Assembly: GCA_965246915.1 (NCBI GenBank)
Contig: CBDFGB010000004.1
Span: forward strand, 62,001 to 126,000
DNA from: CAVRQM01 sp965246915
Lineage (GTDB): Bacteria; Pseudomonadota; Alphaproteobacteria; Acetobacterales; Acetobacteraceae
Direction of reading: 5' to 3'
DNA length: 64,000 bases
Of this stretch, positions 16,488 to 25,128 are shown one piece after another. The first letter of the stretch is position 1. Each line of letters begins with the position of its first letter. The position numbers and the translations under genes are program-made. Under the pieces are notes generated by a model. That model made no database searches and had not been told where the DNA came from. It saw nothing but the letters and a program-made list of their open reading frames with translations.

Positions 16488-17012
16488 ATCACAATAGCAA
16501 TCGTCGCTTTTGCCGCGATTGCGGTCCTCGTCGCCGGCGGGCTGCTGACCGATGTGGGTCCGTGGTACCTGGCGTTGCGAAAGCCGAGCTGGAAGCCGCC
16601 CGACTGGCTGTTCGCACCCGCCTGGACGACGATTTTCGTCTGCGCCGGCTGGGCGACGGTGCTTGCTTGGGAAGGCGCGCCGGACGAGGACGGGCGCATC
16701 CTCGTCGGCCTTCTGATGGCCGCAAACGGTGTGTTCAACATCCTATGGAGCGCGCTGTTCTTTAAGCTGCGCCGGCCGGACTGGGCGCTGGCCGAAGTCG
16801 TCTTCCTCTGGCTGTCAATCCTCGCGCCGATGATCCTGCTCGCGCCGTATGCGCCATTGGTGCCATGGCTCTTGGCACCATACTTGGCTTGGGTGAGCTT
16901 CGCCTCGGTGCTGAACCTCGCCTATGTGCGGCTCAACGCCCCATTCGGAGCCAGCGCCGCGCGGCAAACACCGCGAGGAGGCCAAGGAGCGCCAGGAACG
17001 CGAACGGGATGA
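16488..17012 (+). CDS. tspO: TspO/MBR family tryptophan-rich sensory protein
   Basis: Five-helix membrane protein related to Rhodobacter TspO, a negative effector of photosynthesis genes that binds porphyrins. WYLALRKPSWKPPDWLFAPAW and NLAYVRLN are diagnostic. The first helix (IAIVAFAAIAVLVAGGLL) is encoded upstream of the first standard start (GTG 16554), so the true start must be near 16488, where an ATC codon follows GAAAGGGA by 7 bases; ATA at 16494 is the other option. Either start is non-canonical. From ATC the protein is 174 residues, with a Gly/Arg-rich tail after the last helix that overlaps an opposite-strand gene. It is 18 bases behind bchP, so probably in its operon. Confidence 0.85.
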   Translation: MTIAIVAFAAIAVLVAGGLLTDVGPWYLALRKPSWKPPDWLFAPAWTTIFVCAGWATVLAWEGAPDEDGRILVGLLMAANGVFNILWSALFFKLRRPDWALAEVVFLWLSILAPMILLAPYAPLVPWLLAPYLAWVSFASVLNLAYVRLNAPFGASAARQTPRGGQGAPGTRTG

Positions 17013-17187
17013 AAAGCCGTCGCAACATCCCGACCACGACGTAGATCGGCCAACCCGCGACATGCAGCCACGTGCCGAGATGCTGCGGCCAGGGAAGGCC
17101 GAAATAGATGAGCTGGAACGCCAGCCCAATCAACAGATAGACGCCGAGCCAGGACGTGGTCCAGCCGCCGCCGGATCGTCCGCTCAC
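16933..17187 (-). CDS. Small two-helix membrane protein, unknown function
   Basis: 84 residues from GTG 17187 with GGGAAAGGGG upstream. Two hydrophobic segments (SWLGVYLLIGLAFQLIYFG and YVVVGMLRRLFIPFAFLALLGLLAVF) end in a basic tail. I do not recognise the family. It reads leftward after kup, with its last 80 bases opposite the end of tspO. An upstream in-frame ATG at 17325 would lie inside kup and add no hydrophobic content. The overlap with tspO means one of the two C-termini could be mis-called, but the hydrophobic pattern supports a real protein. Confidence 0.5.
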   Translation of the reverse strand: MSGRSGGGWTTSWLGVYLLIGLAFQLIYFGLPWPQHLGTWLHVAGWPIYVVVGMLRRLFIPFAFLALLGLLAVFAARRWLRMGR

Positions 17188-17248
17188 GCCCCTTTCCCAA
17201 CGCCAGGTTGCCGCATAAGATATATTATGGAAAAAGACGGCGGTCCGG

Positions 17249-19120
17249 TCACAGCTCGAGCTGCCGTCCGACTTCCACAAACCGATCCTGCGGCAGGCGG
17301 AACCGATCGACGTTGCGCAGCGCATTGCGATACAGGAAAGCGAACACCATTCGCACGCCGGGCCGCATCAAGCGCTCGCGGCGCGGTGCCGCCACGACAG
17401 TGTCGCGCGCGCCGAAGTAGATCGCCTCATCCAATGCAAGCTCGCAGCCGTGGCGTCGCGCCAAGGCGAGCGCGCCCGGCAAGTCCGGGACTTCGACAAA
17501 GCCGTAGCGCGCGACGACGTGCCAAAACCCATCCGCGATATGCTCGACCTGCACTCGGTCGACCTCGCGCACCCGCGGCGTCGATTCAAATATAACGCCG
17601 AGCGAGACGATCCTGCGGTGCAACGCCCCCATGTCCTCGACATGCTGCGCCATCACCGTTGGCACTGGTATCGCCGCCCGAGTGAGAAAGACTGCGGCCC
17701 CGGGCACGCGCGGGATTTCGCCGTCCACCAGCTTCTGCAGGAATGCCGCCGGCTCCATCACGGTTCGGCCGAGCCGCGCGCGGATGGCCGCCATGCCTTG
17801 CCACCAGATCAGCATCAACGCGAACAATCCCGCGCCCAAAAGAAGCGGGATCCAGCCGCCGTCAGCGATTTTCTCCGCGTTCGCGACGAAGAACGCCAGG
17901 TCCATCACGAGCAGTGCGCCGGTTGCCACGAGTGCCAGCGCCGTTGGCCATCGCCAGCGCCTCAGCATAACGACGGCCAGCAGGAACGTCGTCAGCAGCA
18001 TCGTGGTCGAGACCGCCGTGCCGTAGGCTCCGGCGAGCCGCTCGGCCGAACCAAACGTGAGCGCCAAGCCAAGCGTCGCCACCATCAGGATCCAGTTTAC
18101 GACCGGCACGTAAATCTGTCCGTATTCCAGATCGGAGGTCTGGCGGATGCGCATTCCCGGCAGCCAGCCGAGCTGCATCGCCTGCCGCGTCATGGAAAAG
18201 GCTCCGGTGATGATCGCCTGGCTCGCGATCACGGTCGCCGCTGTGGCCAACACGACCATCGGGACCACGGCCCAGCCCGGCATGATCTCCCAGAACGGGT
18301 TCGCGCCGGGCTTGGGCGCACCGTCCATCAGCGACGCCGCCTGTCCGGCGTAGCTGAGCAGCAGCGCCGGCAGCACGACGGCGTACCACGCGACGCGGAT
18401 CGGCGCCCGTCCGACGTGGCCGAGATCGGCATACAACGCCTCGCCGCCGGTCAGCACCAGGAACACCGCACCGAGTATCGCCAGCGCGCCCGCTGGATGG
18501 CCGATCAACAGGCCGATCGCGTGCCGGGGATCAAGGGCCAGAAGCACCTCGGGCCGATGCACCACGCTGGCCAGCCCGATCGCGCCGATCACCAGAAACC
18601 ATAGCAGCATGATCGGCCCGAACACCCGGCCGATCCGCGCGGTGCCGAGTGCCTGCCCGGCGAACAGCGCCAACAGGACTGCAACCGCCACGGGCAGGAC
18701 GAACGGCTTCATGGCATCCGTCACGACCGTGACGCCTTCCAGCGCGCTGAGTACCGAAATGGCGGGTGTCAGCGCCCCGTCGCCGTAGATCAGCGCCGCG
18801 CCGAACAGGCCCATGCTGGTGAGGATCCAGCGTGGGCGGGACTTCTCCCCGGACACGAGGGACATCAGGGCAAGGATGCCCCCCTCGCCCGCATTGTCCG
18901 CCCGCAAGACCAACACGCAGTATTTGAATGAAATCGTGAGCAGAAGTGCCCAAGTGATCGCGGAGAAAATGCCAAGCGCGGTCGCACGGTCGATCGGGCC
19001 GACCGCGCCCACCACCGCCTGCATCGCATAGAGCGGGCTCGTGCCCAGGTCGCCGTAGACGATGCCGAGCGCCGTCAGCATCATCCCGGCGCTGGCCGGC
19101 CGATCGACGTTGCTGGTCAT
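17249..19120 (-). CDS. kup: Kup-type low-affinity potassium uptake protein
   Basis: 623 residues, normal for the KUP/HAK/KT family of K+/H+ symporters. The start MMLTALGIVYGDLGTSPLYA is the family signature; LTISFKYCVLVLRADNAGEGGILALMSL follows, and about 12 hydrophobic helices occupy residues 15-450. A cytoplasmic domain ends in YRNALRNVDRFRLPQDRFVEVGRQLEL. The ATG overlaps the stop of the upstream MBL-fold gene by four bases, so it is the distal gene of the tatD-MBL-kup group. Confidence 0.95.
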   Translation of the reverse strand: MTSNVDRPASAGMMLTALGIVYGDLGTSPLYAMQAVVGAVGPIDRATALGIFSAITWALLLTISFKYCVLVLRADNAGEGGILALMSLVSGEKSRPRWILTSMGLFGAALIYGDGALTPAISVLSALEGVTVVTDAMKPFVLPVAVAVLLALFAGQALGTARIGRVFGPIMLLWFLVIGAIGLASVVHRPEVLLALDPRHAIGLLIGHPAGALAILGAVFLVLTGGEALYADLGHVGRAPIRVAWYAVVLPALLLSYAGQAASLMDGAPKPGANPFWEIMPGWAVVPMVVLATAATVIASQAIITGAFSMTRQAMQLGWLPGMRIRQTSDLEYGQIYVPVVNWILMVATLGLALTFGSAERLAGAYGTAVSTTMLLTTFLLAVVMLRRWRWPTALALVATGALLVMDLAFFVANAEKIADGGWIPLLLGAGLFALMLIWWQGMAAIRARLGRTVMEPAAFLQKLVDGEIPRVPGAAVFLTRAAIPVPTVMAQHVEDMGALHRRIVSLGVIFESTPRVREVDRVQVEHIADGFWHVVARYGFVEVPDLPGALALARRHGCELALDEAIYFGARDTVVAAPRRERLMRPGVRMVFAFLYRNALRNVDRFRLPQDRFVEVGRQLEL

Positions 19121-19911
19121 ATGTCGTCCGGAATCTGGAGGACCTGGCCATCATGTCCGGCCTCGACACCTCGGGGCAGCCGCGCCTCGAGCCAGGACCA
19201 GTCCAGATCCGGGCCCATATGGGTGAGAACGGTGCGCCGCGCGCCGACCAGTTTTGTCCAGTCGAGCACCCGGTCGAGCCAGGCATGGGTCCGGTGCGGC
19301 ATACGCTGGAAACACCCGACGACCCAAGTGTCGATGCCACGCAGCGCCGCATAGGCCGCCCCGTTCAGCTGCACCGCGTCGGTCGAATAGGCGAATGCGC
19401 CGGCCCGCAGACCGAGTGTCGTGACAAAGCCATGATCCTGCTCGAACGCATGGAATTGGATGCCGGCCGCGACGAAATCGTCACCCGAGGCGATAGCGAC
19501 CGGTTCCAGCACCGGCCGAAAGAACCCTGGGGGTTGCCACGGCAGGAAAGCATATCCGAATCGGCCCACAAGCTCGTCCAAGGTCTCGCGCGTGGCGAAG
19601 GCTTCCAGTGGCCGGTCGACGATCCGGTTCAACATCCTCACGTCGTCAAGTCCTAGGATGTGGTCGGCATGGGCATGGGTGAAGACCAGCGCGTCGACGC
19701 GAGCGACCCGACAGTCAAGCAGTTGCGACCGCATCTCCGGCGACGTGTCGACCAGGACGGCCGAGCGCCCCTGCTCGATAAGGATGCTGGCCCGGCTGCG
19801 GCGATTGCGCGGCTCGGTCGGATCGCATTCGCCCCAGTCGCCCCGCCCGTCCAGGCCGCCAATCATCGGCACCCCGGCCGACCCGCCGGTGCCGAGCAGC
19901 GTCACGCGCAT
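19117..19911 (-). CDS. PhnP-like MBL-fold metallo-hydrolase
   Basis: 264 residues. Metallo-beta-lactamase fold with the metal motif THAHADHILGLDD at about residue 80 and the start TLLGTGGSAGVPMIGG typical of the PhnP-like phosphodiesterase group. Later ligands are in FHAFEQDHGF and AYSTDAVQL; LTHMGPDLDW is near the C-terminus. Relatives hydrolyse cyclic phosphodiesters, but the substrate here is unknown. The gene commonly follows tatD in alphaproteobacteria, and the start touches the tatD stop (GTGATG). Confidence 0.85.
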   Translation of the reverse strand: MRVTLLGTGGSAGVPMIGGLDGRGDWGECDPTEPRNRRSRASILIEQGRSAVLVDTSPEMRSQLLDCRVARVDALVFTHAHADHILGLDDVRMLNRIVDRPLEAFATRETLDELVGRFGYAFLPWQPPGFFRPVLEPVAIASGDDFVAAGIQFHAFEQDHGFVTTLGLRAGAFAYSTDAVQLNGAAYAALRGIDTWVVGCFQRMPHRTHAWLDRVLDWTKLVGARRTVLTHMGPDLDWSWLEARLPRGVEAGHDGQVLQIPDDI

Positions 19912-20684
19912 CACGCCGCCTTTCGGAACAGGGTCCGAAAATTCTCCGTGGTCAGCGCCGCCAGATCCTGCGGCGAGACCCCCCGCACCGAGGCCAGGAC
20001 GGCGGCGGTGTGCGCGACCCAGGCCGGCTCGTTGCGCTTTCCCCGGAAGGGCACCGGCGCGAGATAGGGCGCGTCGGTTTCCACCAGCAGACGCTGCGCC
20101 GGGATGTCTCGGGCGATATCCCGGAGTTCGCTGGACTTCGGGAACGTCAGGATGCCGGAGAAGCTGACATATCCGCCGATCGCGACGGCCGCCTCGGCCA
20201 GCCCCCGGCCGGAGCTGAAGCAGTGCAGGAGAAAGTCGAAAGGCCCTCCCGCCTTTCGCTCCTCGCTTAGGAGTCTCGCGATGTCGTCGTCGGCGTCGCG
20301 GGCATGGATCGCCAGAGGCACGGCGGCCAGGCGGGCGGCGCGGATATGCGCGCGGAAACTCGCCTGCTGCACGTCGCGCGGTGCCTTGTCATAGAAATAG
20401 TCGAGACCGCTCTCGCCGATCCCGATGACTCTGGGATGCCGGGTAAGCTCGGCGATCGCCTCGGGCGTTGGCACCGGATGCTCCGCCGCGTTGTGCGGAT
20501 GCACACCGACCGTGGCCCAGACGTTCTCGTGCGCCTCGGCGATGCCGATGACGACGTCGCTCTCGACCAGCCGCGTGCCGATGGTGACCATCTCGACCAC
20601 GCCGGCCTTGGCCGCGCGCACCAGAATGCTGGCGCGATCCTCGCCCTGGAAATAGTCGAGATGACAGTGTGAATCGATCAGCAT
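19911..20684 (-). CDS. tatD: TatD family metal-dependent hydrolase (DNase)
   Basis: 257 residues from ATG 20684 with GGGCGAGAG upstream; a longer frame to 20810 runs into metG. TatD motifs are MLIDSHCHLDYF at the start, VGVHPHNAAEH, GESGLDYFYDKAPRDVQQASFRAHI and ETDAPYLAPVPFRGKRNEP near the C-terminus. TatD enzymes are 3'-5' exonucleases that act on single-stranded or damaged DNA. The gene follows metG closely, as is usual in proteobacteria. Confidence 0.93.
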   Translation of the reverse strand: MLIDSHCHLDYFQGEDRASILVRAAKAGVVEMVTIGTRLVESDVVIGIAEAHENVWATVGVHPHNAAEHPVPTPEAIAELTRHPRVIGIGESGLDYFYDKAPRDVQQASFRAHIRAARLAAVPLAIHARDADDDIARLLSEERKAGGPFDFLLHCFSSGRGLAEAAVAIGGYVSFSGILTFPKSSELRDIARDIPAQRLLVETDAPYLAPVPFRGKRNEPAWVAHTAAVLASVRGVSPQDLAALTTENFRTLFRKAA

Positions 20685-20706
20685 CACTCTCGCCCAGAGT
20701 CCCGGA

Positions 20707-22242
20707 TCAGACCGCCACGTCGACATGACGAGGAAACACGCCGGCCGGGGCGGGCAGCGGGGTCCCGCCCGCCAAGGGCGTGGCCAACGAGACCAAGCCT
20801 CGGGCGTCACTCGGCACGCCTAGCTGATCGAGCATCCGCGCCATCGAACCCGGCATGAACGGTTGCAGCACGGTCGCGACGATCCGCAGCGTGTCGGCCA
20901 ATACCCGCAGCACATCGCCCATCCGCGCCACATCGGTCTTGCGCAGGGCCCAGGGTGCCTGATGGTCGATATAGGCGTTGCCCGCCCGGATCACCTTCCA
21001 GACGGCTTCGAGCGCATCGCCGAACGCCTGCCGGTCGATTGCCTCACCGACGCCCCGCACCAGGTCTTCGGCCGATGACAAAAGCGTCTCGTCCCCCGCG
21101 GTGGCCGCCCCCCGCGCCGGCAGCGCGCCGTCGCAGTTGCGGGCGATCAGGCTCAGCGTTCGCTGCGCGAGGTTGCCGAGGTCGTTGGCAAGTTCGACAT
21201 TCATGCGCGAGATCAGCGCCTTGCGCGAGTAATCTCCATCATTGCCGAAGGGGATTTCGCGCATCAGGAAGAACCGGACCGCGTCGAGTCCGAACTCGTC
21301 AGCCAGCGCCCGCGGCTCCACCACGTTGCCGATCGACTTGCTCATCTTCTCGCCCTCGATCGTCCACCAGCCATTTGAATAGACCCGTCGGGGAAGCGGG
21401 ATGCCAGCCGCCATCAAGAACGCCGGCCAATAAACTGAATGAAAACGGATGATGTCCTTTCCGACGACGTGCACCTCGGCCGGCCAGTAGCGCCAGCGAT
21501 CGGCCTGTTCGTCCGGAAATCCGCACGCTGTAAGGTAGTTGGTCAGCGCGTCGAGCCAGACATACATCACGTGTGCTGGGTCGCCCGGGACCTCGACCCC
21601 CCAGCGAAAGCTGGTCCGGCTCACGGACAGATCGGTCAGCCCACCGCGCACGAAGCTGGTCATCTCGCTGCGTCGCGCAATCGGCGCAATGAATTCCGGA
21701 TGATCCGCGTAATGCGCCAGCAGTGGGTCCTGCCATTGCGAAAGTCGGAAAAAATAACTCGGTTCCGTCACCCACTCGACCGGCGCTCCGGTGGGCGCGA
21801 CCCGCGTTCCGTCAGGGCGGGTGACCAGTTCGTCCTCGTTGTAAAAGGCCTCGTCGCGGACGGCATAGAATCCCTCGTAGCCGCCGAGATAGATCTGGCC
21901 GGCCGCATGCAGCCGCTGCCACAACGCCGCGCAGGCGCGCTTGTGGCGGTCCTCGGTGGTGCGAATGAAATCGTCGTAGGACACGCCCATCCGGTCGGCC
22001 ATGTCGCGAAAATCCGCGCTGACCGAATCCGCGAAGGCCTGCGGCTCGACCCCGGCGGCGCGCGCGGCGGCTTCGACCTTCTGGCCATGCTCGTCGGTGC
22101 CGGTCAGGAAAAACACGTCGTATCCGTCAAGCCGCTTCCACCGCGCCATCACGTCGGCGGCGATCGACGTGTAGGCGTGGCCGATATGCGGCGCGCCGTT
22201 GACGTAGTAGATGGGCGTCGAGATGAAACAGGTCTGGTGCAT
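20707..22242 (-). CDS. metG: Methionyl-tRNA synthetase
   Basis: 511 residues, class I synthetase that charges tRNA-Met. The HIGH motif is in NGAPHIGHAYTSIAADV near residue 20 and the KMSKS loop in IEGEKMSKSIGNV near residue 300. The region after ALWQRLHAAGQIYLGGYEGFYAVRDEAFYNEDE lacks the four-cysteine zinc knuckle, so it is the zinc-free short type without the C-terminal tRNA-binding extension of E. coli MetG. It lies 11 bases behind holB in the same direction. Confidence 0.97.
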   Translation of the reverse strand: MHQTCFISTPIYYVNGAPHIGHAYTSIAADVMARWKRLDGYDVFFLTGTDEHGQKVEAAARAAGVEPQAFADSVSADFRDMADRMGVSYDDFIRTTEDRHKRACAALWQRLHAAGQIYLGGYEGFYAVRDEAFYNEDELVTRPDGTRVAPTGAPVEWVTEPSYFFRLSQWQDPLLAHYADHPEFIAPIARRSEMTSFVRGGLTDLSVSRTSFRWGVEVPGDPAHVMYVWLDALTNYLTACGFPDEQADRWRYWPAEVHVVGKDIIRFHSVYWPAFLMAAGIPLPRRVYSNGWWTIEGEKMSKSIGNVVEPRALADEFGLDAVRFFLMREIPFGNDGDYSRKALISRMNVELANDLGNLAQRTLSLIARNCDGALPARGAATAGDETLLSSAEDLVRGVGEAIDRQAFGDALEAVWKVIRAGNAYIDHQAPWALRKTDVARMGDVLRVLADTLRIVATVLQPFMPGSMARMLDQLGVPSDARGLVSLATPLAGGTPLPAPAGVFPRHVDVAV

Positions 22243-22253
22243 ACCAATCCGGC

Positions 22254-23267
22254 TTAGACGATGTCCGGCGGGGCGCGGCCGGCGAGCACGGCGAAGCCTT
22301 GGACCAGGGCCTCGCGCTTGTCGAGATGCACGCCTTCGGTGACGCTTTTGAGACGAGCAAGAGTGCTCCAGGCAGCGGACAGATCCGCCAGAGGCCTCCC
22401 GGCCACGTCCGTCGCGCCCCGTCGCGCCGCCTCGCGAACACGCCCGGAGATTCCCTCGCGCAGCATGTCCATCAGTGTTCCAAACGCCTCCTCGTCGCGG
22501 CCGAGCGAGTCATGGGCGGCCACCGCGTCGGCCGTTGTCAGCCGTTCGAATCGCGCGACCGACCGTCGGGCAAGCTCGGCGATGGCCAACCCACCCTCGT
22601 CCGCCAGACGCAATGCCCGACCGATCGAGCCGTCCGACAGAGCCGCAAGGCGGATACGCTCGCCTTGCCCGATCTCGGGCCGGGACCGCGCCAGAAGCTC
22701 GGCCACCACCGCCTCCGAGAGATTCCCAAGCCGGAGCATCCGGCACCGGCTGCGGATCGTCGGCAGCAGGCGGCCGACCGCCGAGCACACCAACAGCAGC
22801 ACCGCGCGCGGCGGCGGCTCCTCGAGGACTTTGAGCAGGGCGTTGGCGGCGCTGCGGTTGAGAAATTCCGCGCCGTCGACGACGACGACACGCCACCCGC
22901 CCTCGGCAGGCGTGAGGTGCATAAATCCCGTTACGTCGCGCACATCGTCGACCACGATCTCGGTGCGCGGCTTCTTGGTCTTTTCGTTGAACCCGCGCTC
23001 GATGGTCAGCAGGTCGGCATGCGTCCCGGCCGCCACGCGACGAAAGGTCGGATGCGACTGAGGCAACTCGAGCGTGTCGAATGCGCCGCCGGCAAGTAGG
23101 CGCCGCCCGAACCGGAAGGCCAGCGTCGCCTTGCCGATGCCTGGCGGGCCGGTCAACAGCCACGCATGATGCAGCCGCCCCGCGGTCACCGCTTCGACCA
23201 GCGCCGCCTCCGCCGCCTCGTGTCCCAATAGGCCGGCGTTCGCGCGTGGCTCCGGACTCTCCGTCAT
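22254..23267 (-). CDS. holB: DNA polymerase III delta prime subunit
   Basis: 337 residues from ATG 23267, which overlaps the tmk stop as ATGA. AAA+ clamp-loader subunit: P-loop LLTGPPGIGKATLAFRF at about residues 36-52, Walker-B-like region VVVDGAEFLNRSAANALLKVLEEPP, and a sensor region IRSRCRMLRL. The tmk-holB-metG-tatD order is conserved across many bacteria and supports the call. The longer frame to 23351 is inside tmk. Confidence 0.93.
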   Translation of the reverse strand: MTESPEPRANAGLLGHEAAEAALVEAVTAGRLHHAWLLTGPPGIGKATLAFRFGRRLLAGGAFDTLELPQSHPTFRRVAAGTHADLLTIERGFNEKTKKPRTEIVVDDVRDVTGFMHLTPAEGGWRVVVVDGAEFLNRSAANALLKVLEEPPPRAVLLLVCSAVGRLLPTIRSRCRMLRLGNLSEAVVAELLARSRPEIGQGERIRLAALSDGSIGRALRLADEGGLAIAELARRSVARFERLTTADAVAAHDSLGRDEEAFGTLMDMLREGISGRVREAARRGATDVAGRPLADLSAAWSTLARLKSVTEGVHLDKREALVQGFAVLAGRAPPDIV

Positions 23268-23893
23268 CGCGGTCCAAGACGGTCCGTTACCGCCCGCCAG
23301 ATCAGATCGGCGACCGCCTCGGGCACGTCTTCCGCCGGGATCAGGACGCATCGCTCGGGCTCGGCGGCGGCGATGGCGGCGAAGCCGTCCCGCACCCGGG
23401 CGAAAAAAACCTCGCCGAGACGCTCGTAGCGATCTAGCCCGCCGCCCCGACCCGCCAACCGCGTCCGCGACGTCCCCGGCGTGACATCGAGAATTAGCGT
23501 GAGGTCAGGGACGACCCCAAGCATACCGGCGAGCGCGGCGATCTGGTCCCGCTCCGCACCCTGGCCAAACCCCTGATACGCCATGGTGGAATCGGCGAAC
23601 CGGTCGCACAGCACCCAGGCCCCCTCGTCAAGCGCCGGCCGGATCGTGCCGGCGACATGATCCGCCCGCGCGGCGAAGTGCAACATCGTCTCGGCGAGGG
23701 GCGACCAGGCAAACTCTCCGGATAGCAGAAGGGTCCGCAACCGCTCCGCGCCCGGGGTGCCACCCGGCTCCCGCGTGACCGTCACCGCGACCCCCGCGCG
23801 GCGGAGACGTTCGGCAAGCAGCCGCGCTTGCGTCGACTTGCCCGCGCCCTCGCCGCCTTCCAGCGTGATGAAGCGGCCCCGCGGCGTGCTCAC
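23264..23893 (-). CDS. tmk: Thymidylate kinase
   Basis: 209 residues from GTG 23893, which overlaps the carboxypeptidase stop as GTGA. Phosphorylates dTMP to dTDP. P-loop RFITLEGGEGAGKSTQARLL, DR[YF] motif VLCDRFADSTMAYQG and the lid region GRGGGLDRYERLGEVFF are present. A much longer open frame to 24235 is only a shadow of the upstream gene. Confidence 0.96.
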   Translation of the reverse strand: MSTPRGRFITLEGGEGAGKSTQARLLAERLRRAGVAVTVTREPGGTPGAERLRTLLLSGEFAWSPLAETMLHFAARADHVAGTIRPALDEGAWVLCDRFADSTMAYQGFGQGAERDQIAALAGMLGVVPDLTLILDVTPGTSRTRLAGRGGGLDRYERLGEVFFARVRDGFAAIAAAEPERCVLIPAEDVPEAVADLIWRAVTDRLGPR

Positions 23894-25128
23894 CCGCCCG
23901 AGATCATGTGCGACAGCACCGCCATCGCGCGCCCCGGCAGACCAAGCCTCGGCACGTCCGCGCCGGCGAGCAACGGAACCTCCATATCCGGCACGCCCGT
24001 GCCGCTCACCAGCAGTCGTCCGACATTTGCCCCGCGGGAGACCGGCGCGCGCAGAGGACTGTCGTATTCGATAGCGATACGGGCATTCTTCCGCCAATTG
24101 CGTGGCAGGGTTACAACCATTTCCCGCCCGCCGACCAGCGGCACCGAGGGTTGCTCGCCGAGATAGACCGGAGCCTGTTCGACCGTGTCGCCGGCGGTGA
24201 ACAGCGTCACGTTCTCGAACTCGCGAAAGGACCACTCCAGCAACCGCTCGCTTTCCTCGCCGCGCTGCTTCATCGAGGTCAGGCCGTTGAGCACCAAAAT
24301 CACCCGACGATTGCCGCGTGCGGCGCTGGCCACGAGCCCATAGCCCGCGGCCTCGGTATGTCCGGTCTTCAGCCCGTCGGCGAGCCCCTTCTGCACCAGC
24401 GGATTGCGGTTCTCTTGCTCGATATTATTGAATTTGAAGGACTTTTCTGAGTCATATCGATAGTATTCTGGAAAATCCTGGATGATCCGCCGCGCCAGCG
24501 TCGCGATGTCGCGGGAGCTCATGCGGTGGTCCGGGTCCGGCCAGCCGGTGCAGTTACGGAAATTGCTCTTGAGCAGACCGAGCTGCTTGGCTTTGGCATT
24601 CATCTGCTCGACGAACTGCTCCTCCGAACCGGCGATGCCCTCGGCCAGCACGAGGCAGGCATCGTTGCCGGACTGGACGATCATGCCGCGAATGAGGTCC
24701 TCGACCTTCACGCTCGTGCCGATCTGTACGAACATCTTCGAGCCGCCCATCCGCCAGGCCCGCTCGCTGACCGGCAGCTCCTGCGTCAGTTGCAGCCGCC
24801 CCGCCTTCAGCATGCCGTAGACGACATACGCGGTCATGAGCTTGGTCATCGACGACGGGGCCATCGCCTCGTCGCTGTCCTTGTCCAGCAGCACGCTGTC
24901 GGTCGCGAAATCGACGATCAGGGCATACCGCGCCGCCGTGTCGACCGGACCGAGCGGCGTCTGCGCCGGGCTGGTCGGAGTGGCCGGAGCGGTGGCCGTG
25001 GCCGCCTTCACGGATGGCTTGGGACGACGCGGTTCGACGGCCCGACCGGAAGCGGGGGCCAAACCGGAAGCTGGCGCCGCCATCCCGGCAAGCAGGACGA
25101 CTCGGCGACTGACCACGTGCGACCTCAT
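23890..25128 (-). CDS. D-alanyl-D-alanine carboxypeptidase (PBP5/6 type)
   Basis: 412 residues. Trims the terminal D-Ala from peptidoglycan stem peptides in the periplasm. The SxxK motif is SSMTK, the SxN motif is QSGND and the third motif is LKTGHT; the C-terminal PBP5-associated domain follows (ENVTLFTAGDTVEQAPVYLG). The N-terminus MRSHVVSRRVVLLAGMAAP looks like a signal peptide, possibly twin-arginine. A Pro/Ala/Thr-rich linker precedes the catalytic domain. The ATG overlaps the rlpA-like stop (ATGA). dacA or dacC would both be acceptable names. Confidence 0.93.
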   Translation of the reverse strand: MRSHVVSRRVVLLAGMAAPASGLAPASGRAVEPRRPKPSVKAATATAPATPTSPAQTPLGPVDTAARYALIVDFATDSVLLDKDSDEAMAPSSMTKLMTAYVVYGMLKAGRLQLTQELPVSERAWRMGGSKMFVQIGTSVKVEDLIRGMIVQSGNDACLVLAEGIAGSEEQFVEQMNAKAKQLGLLKSNFRNCTGWPDPDHRMSSRDIATLARRIIQDFPEYYRYDSEKSFKFNNIEQENRNPLVQKGLADGLKTGHTEAAGYGLVASAARGNRRVILVLNGLTSMKQRGEESERLLEWSFREFENVTLFTAGDTVEQAPVYLGEQPSVPLVGGREMVVTLPRNWRKNARIAIEYDSPLRAPVSRGANVGRLLVSGTGVPDMEVPLLAGADVPRLGLPGRAMAVLSHMISGG

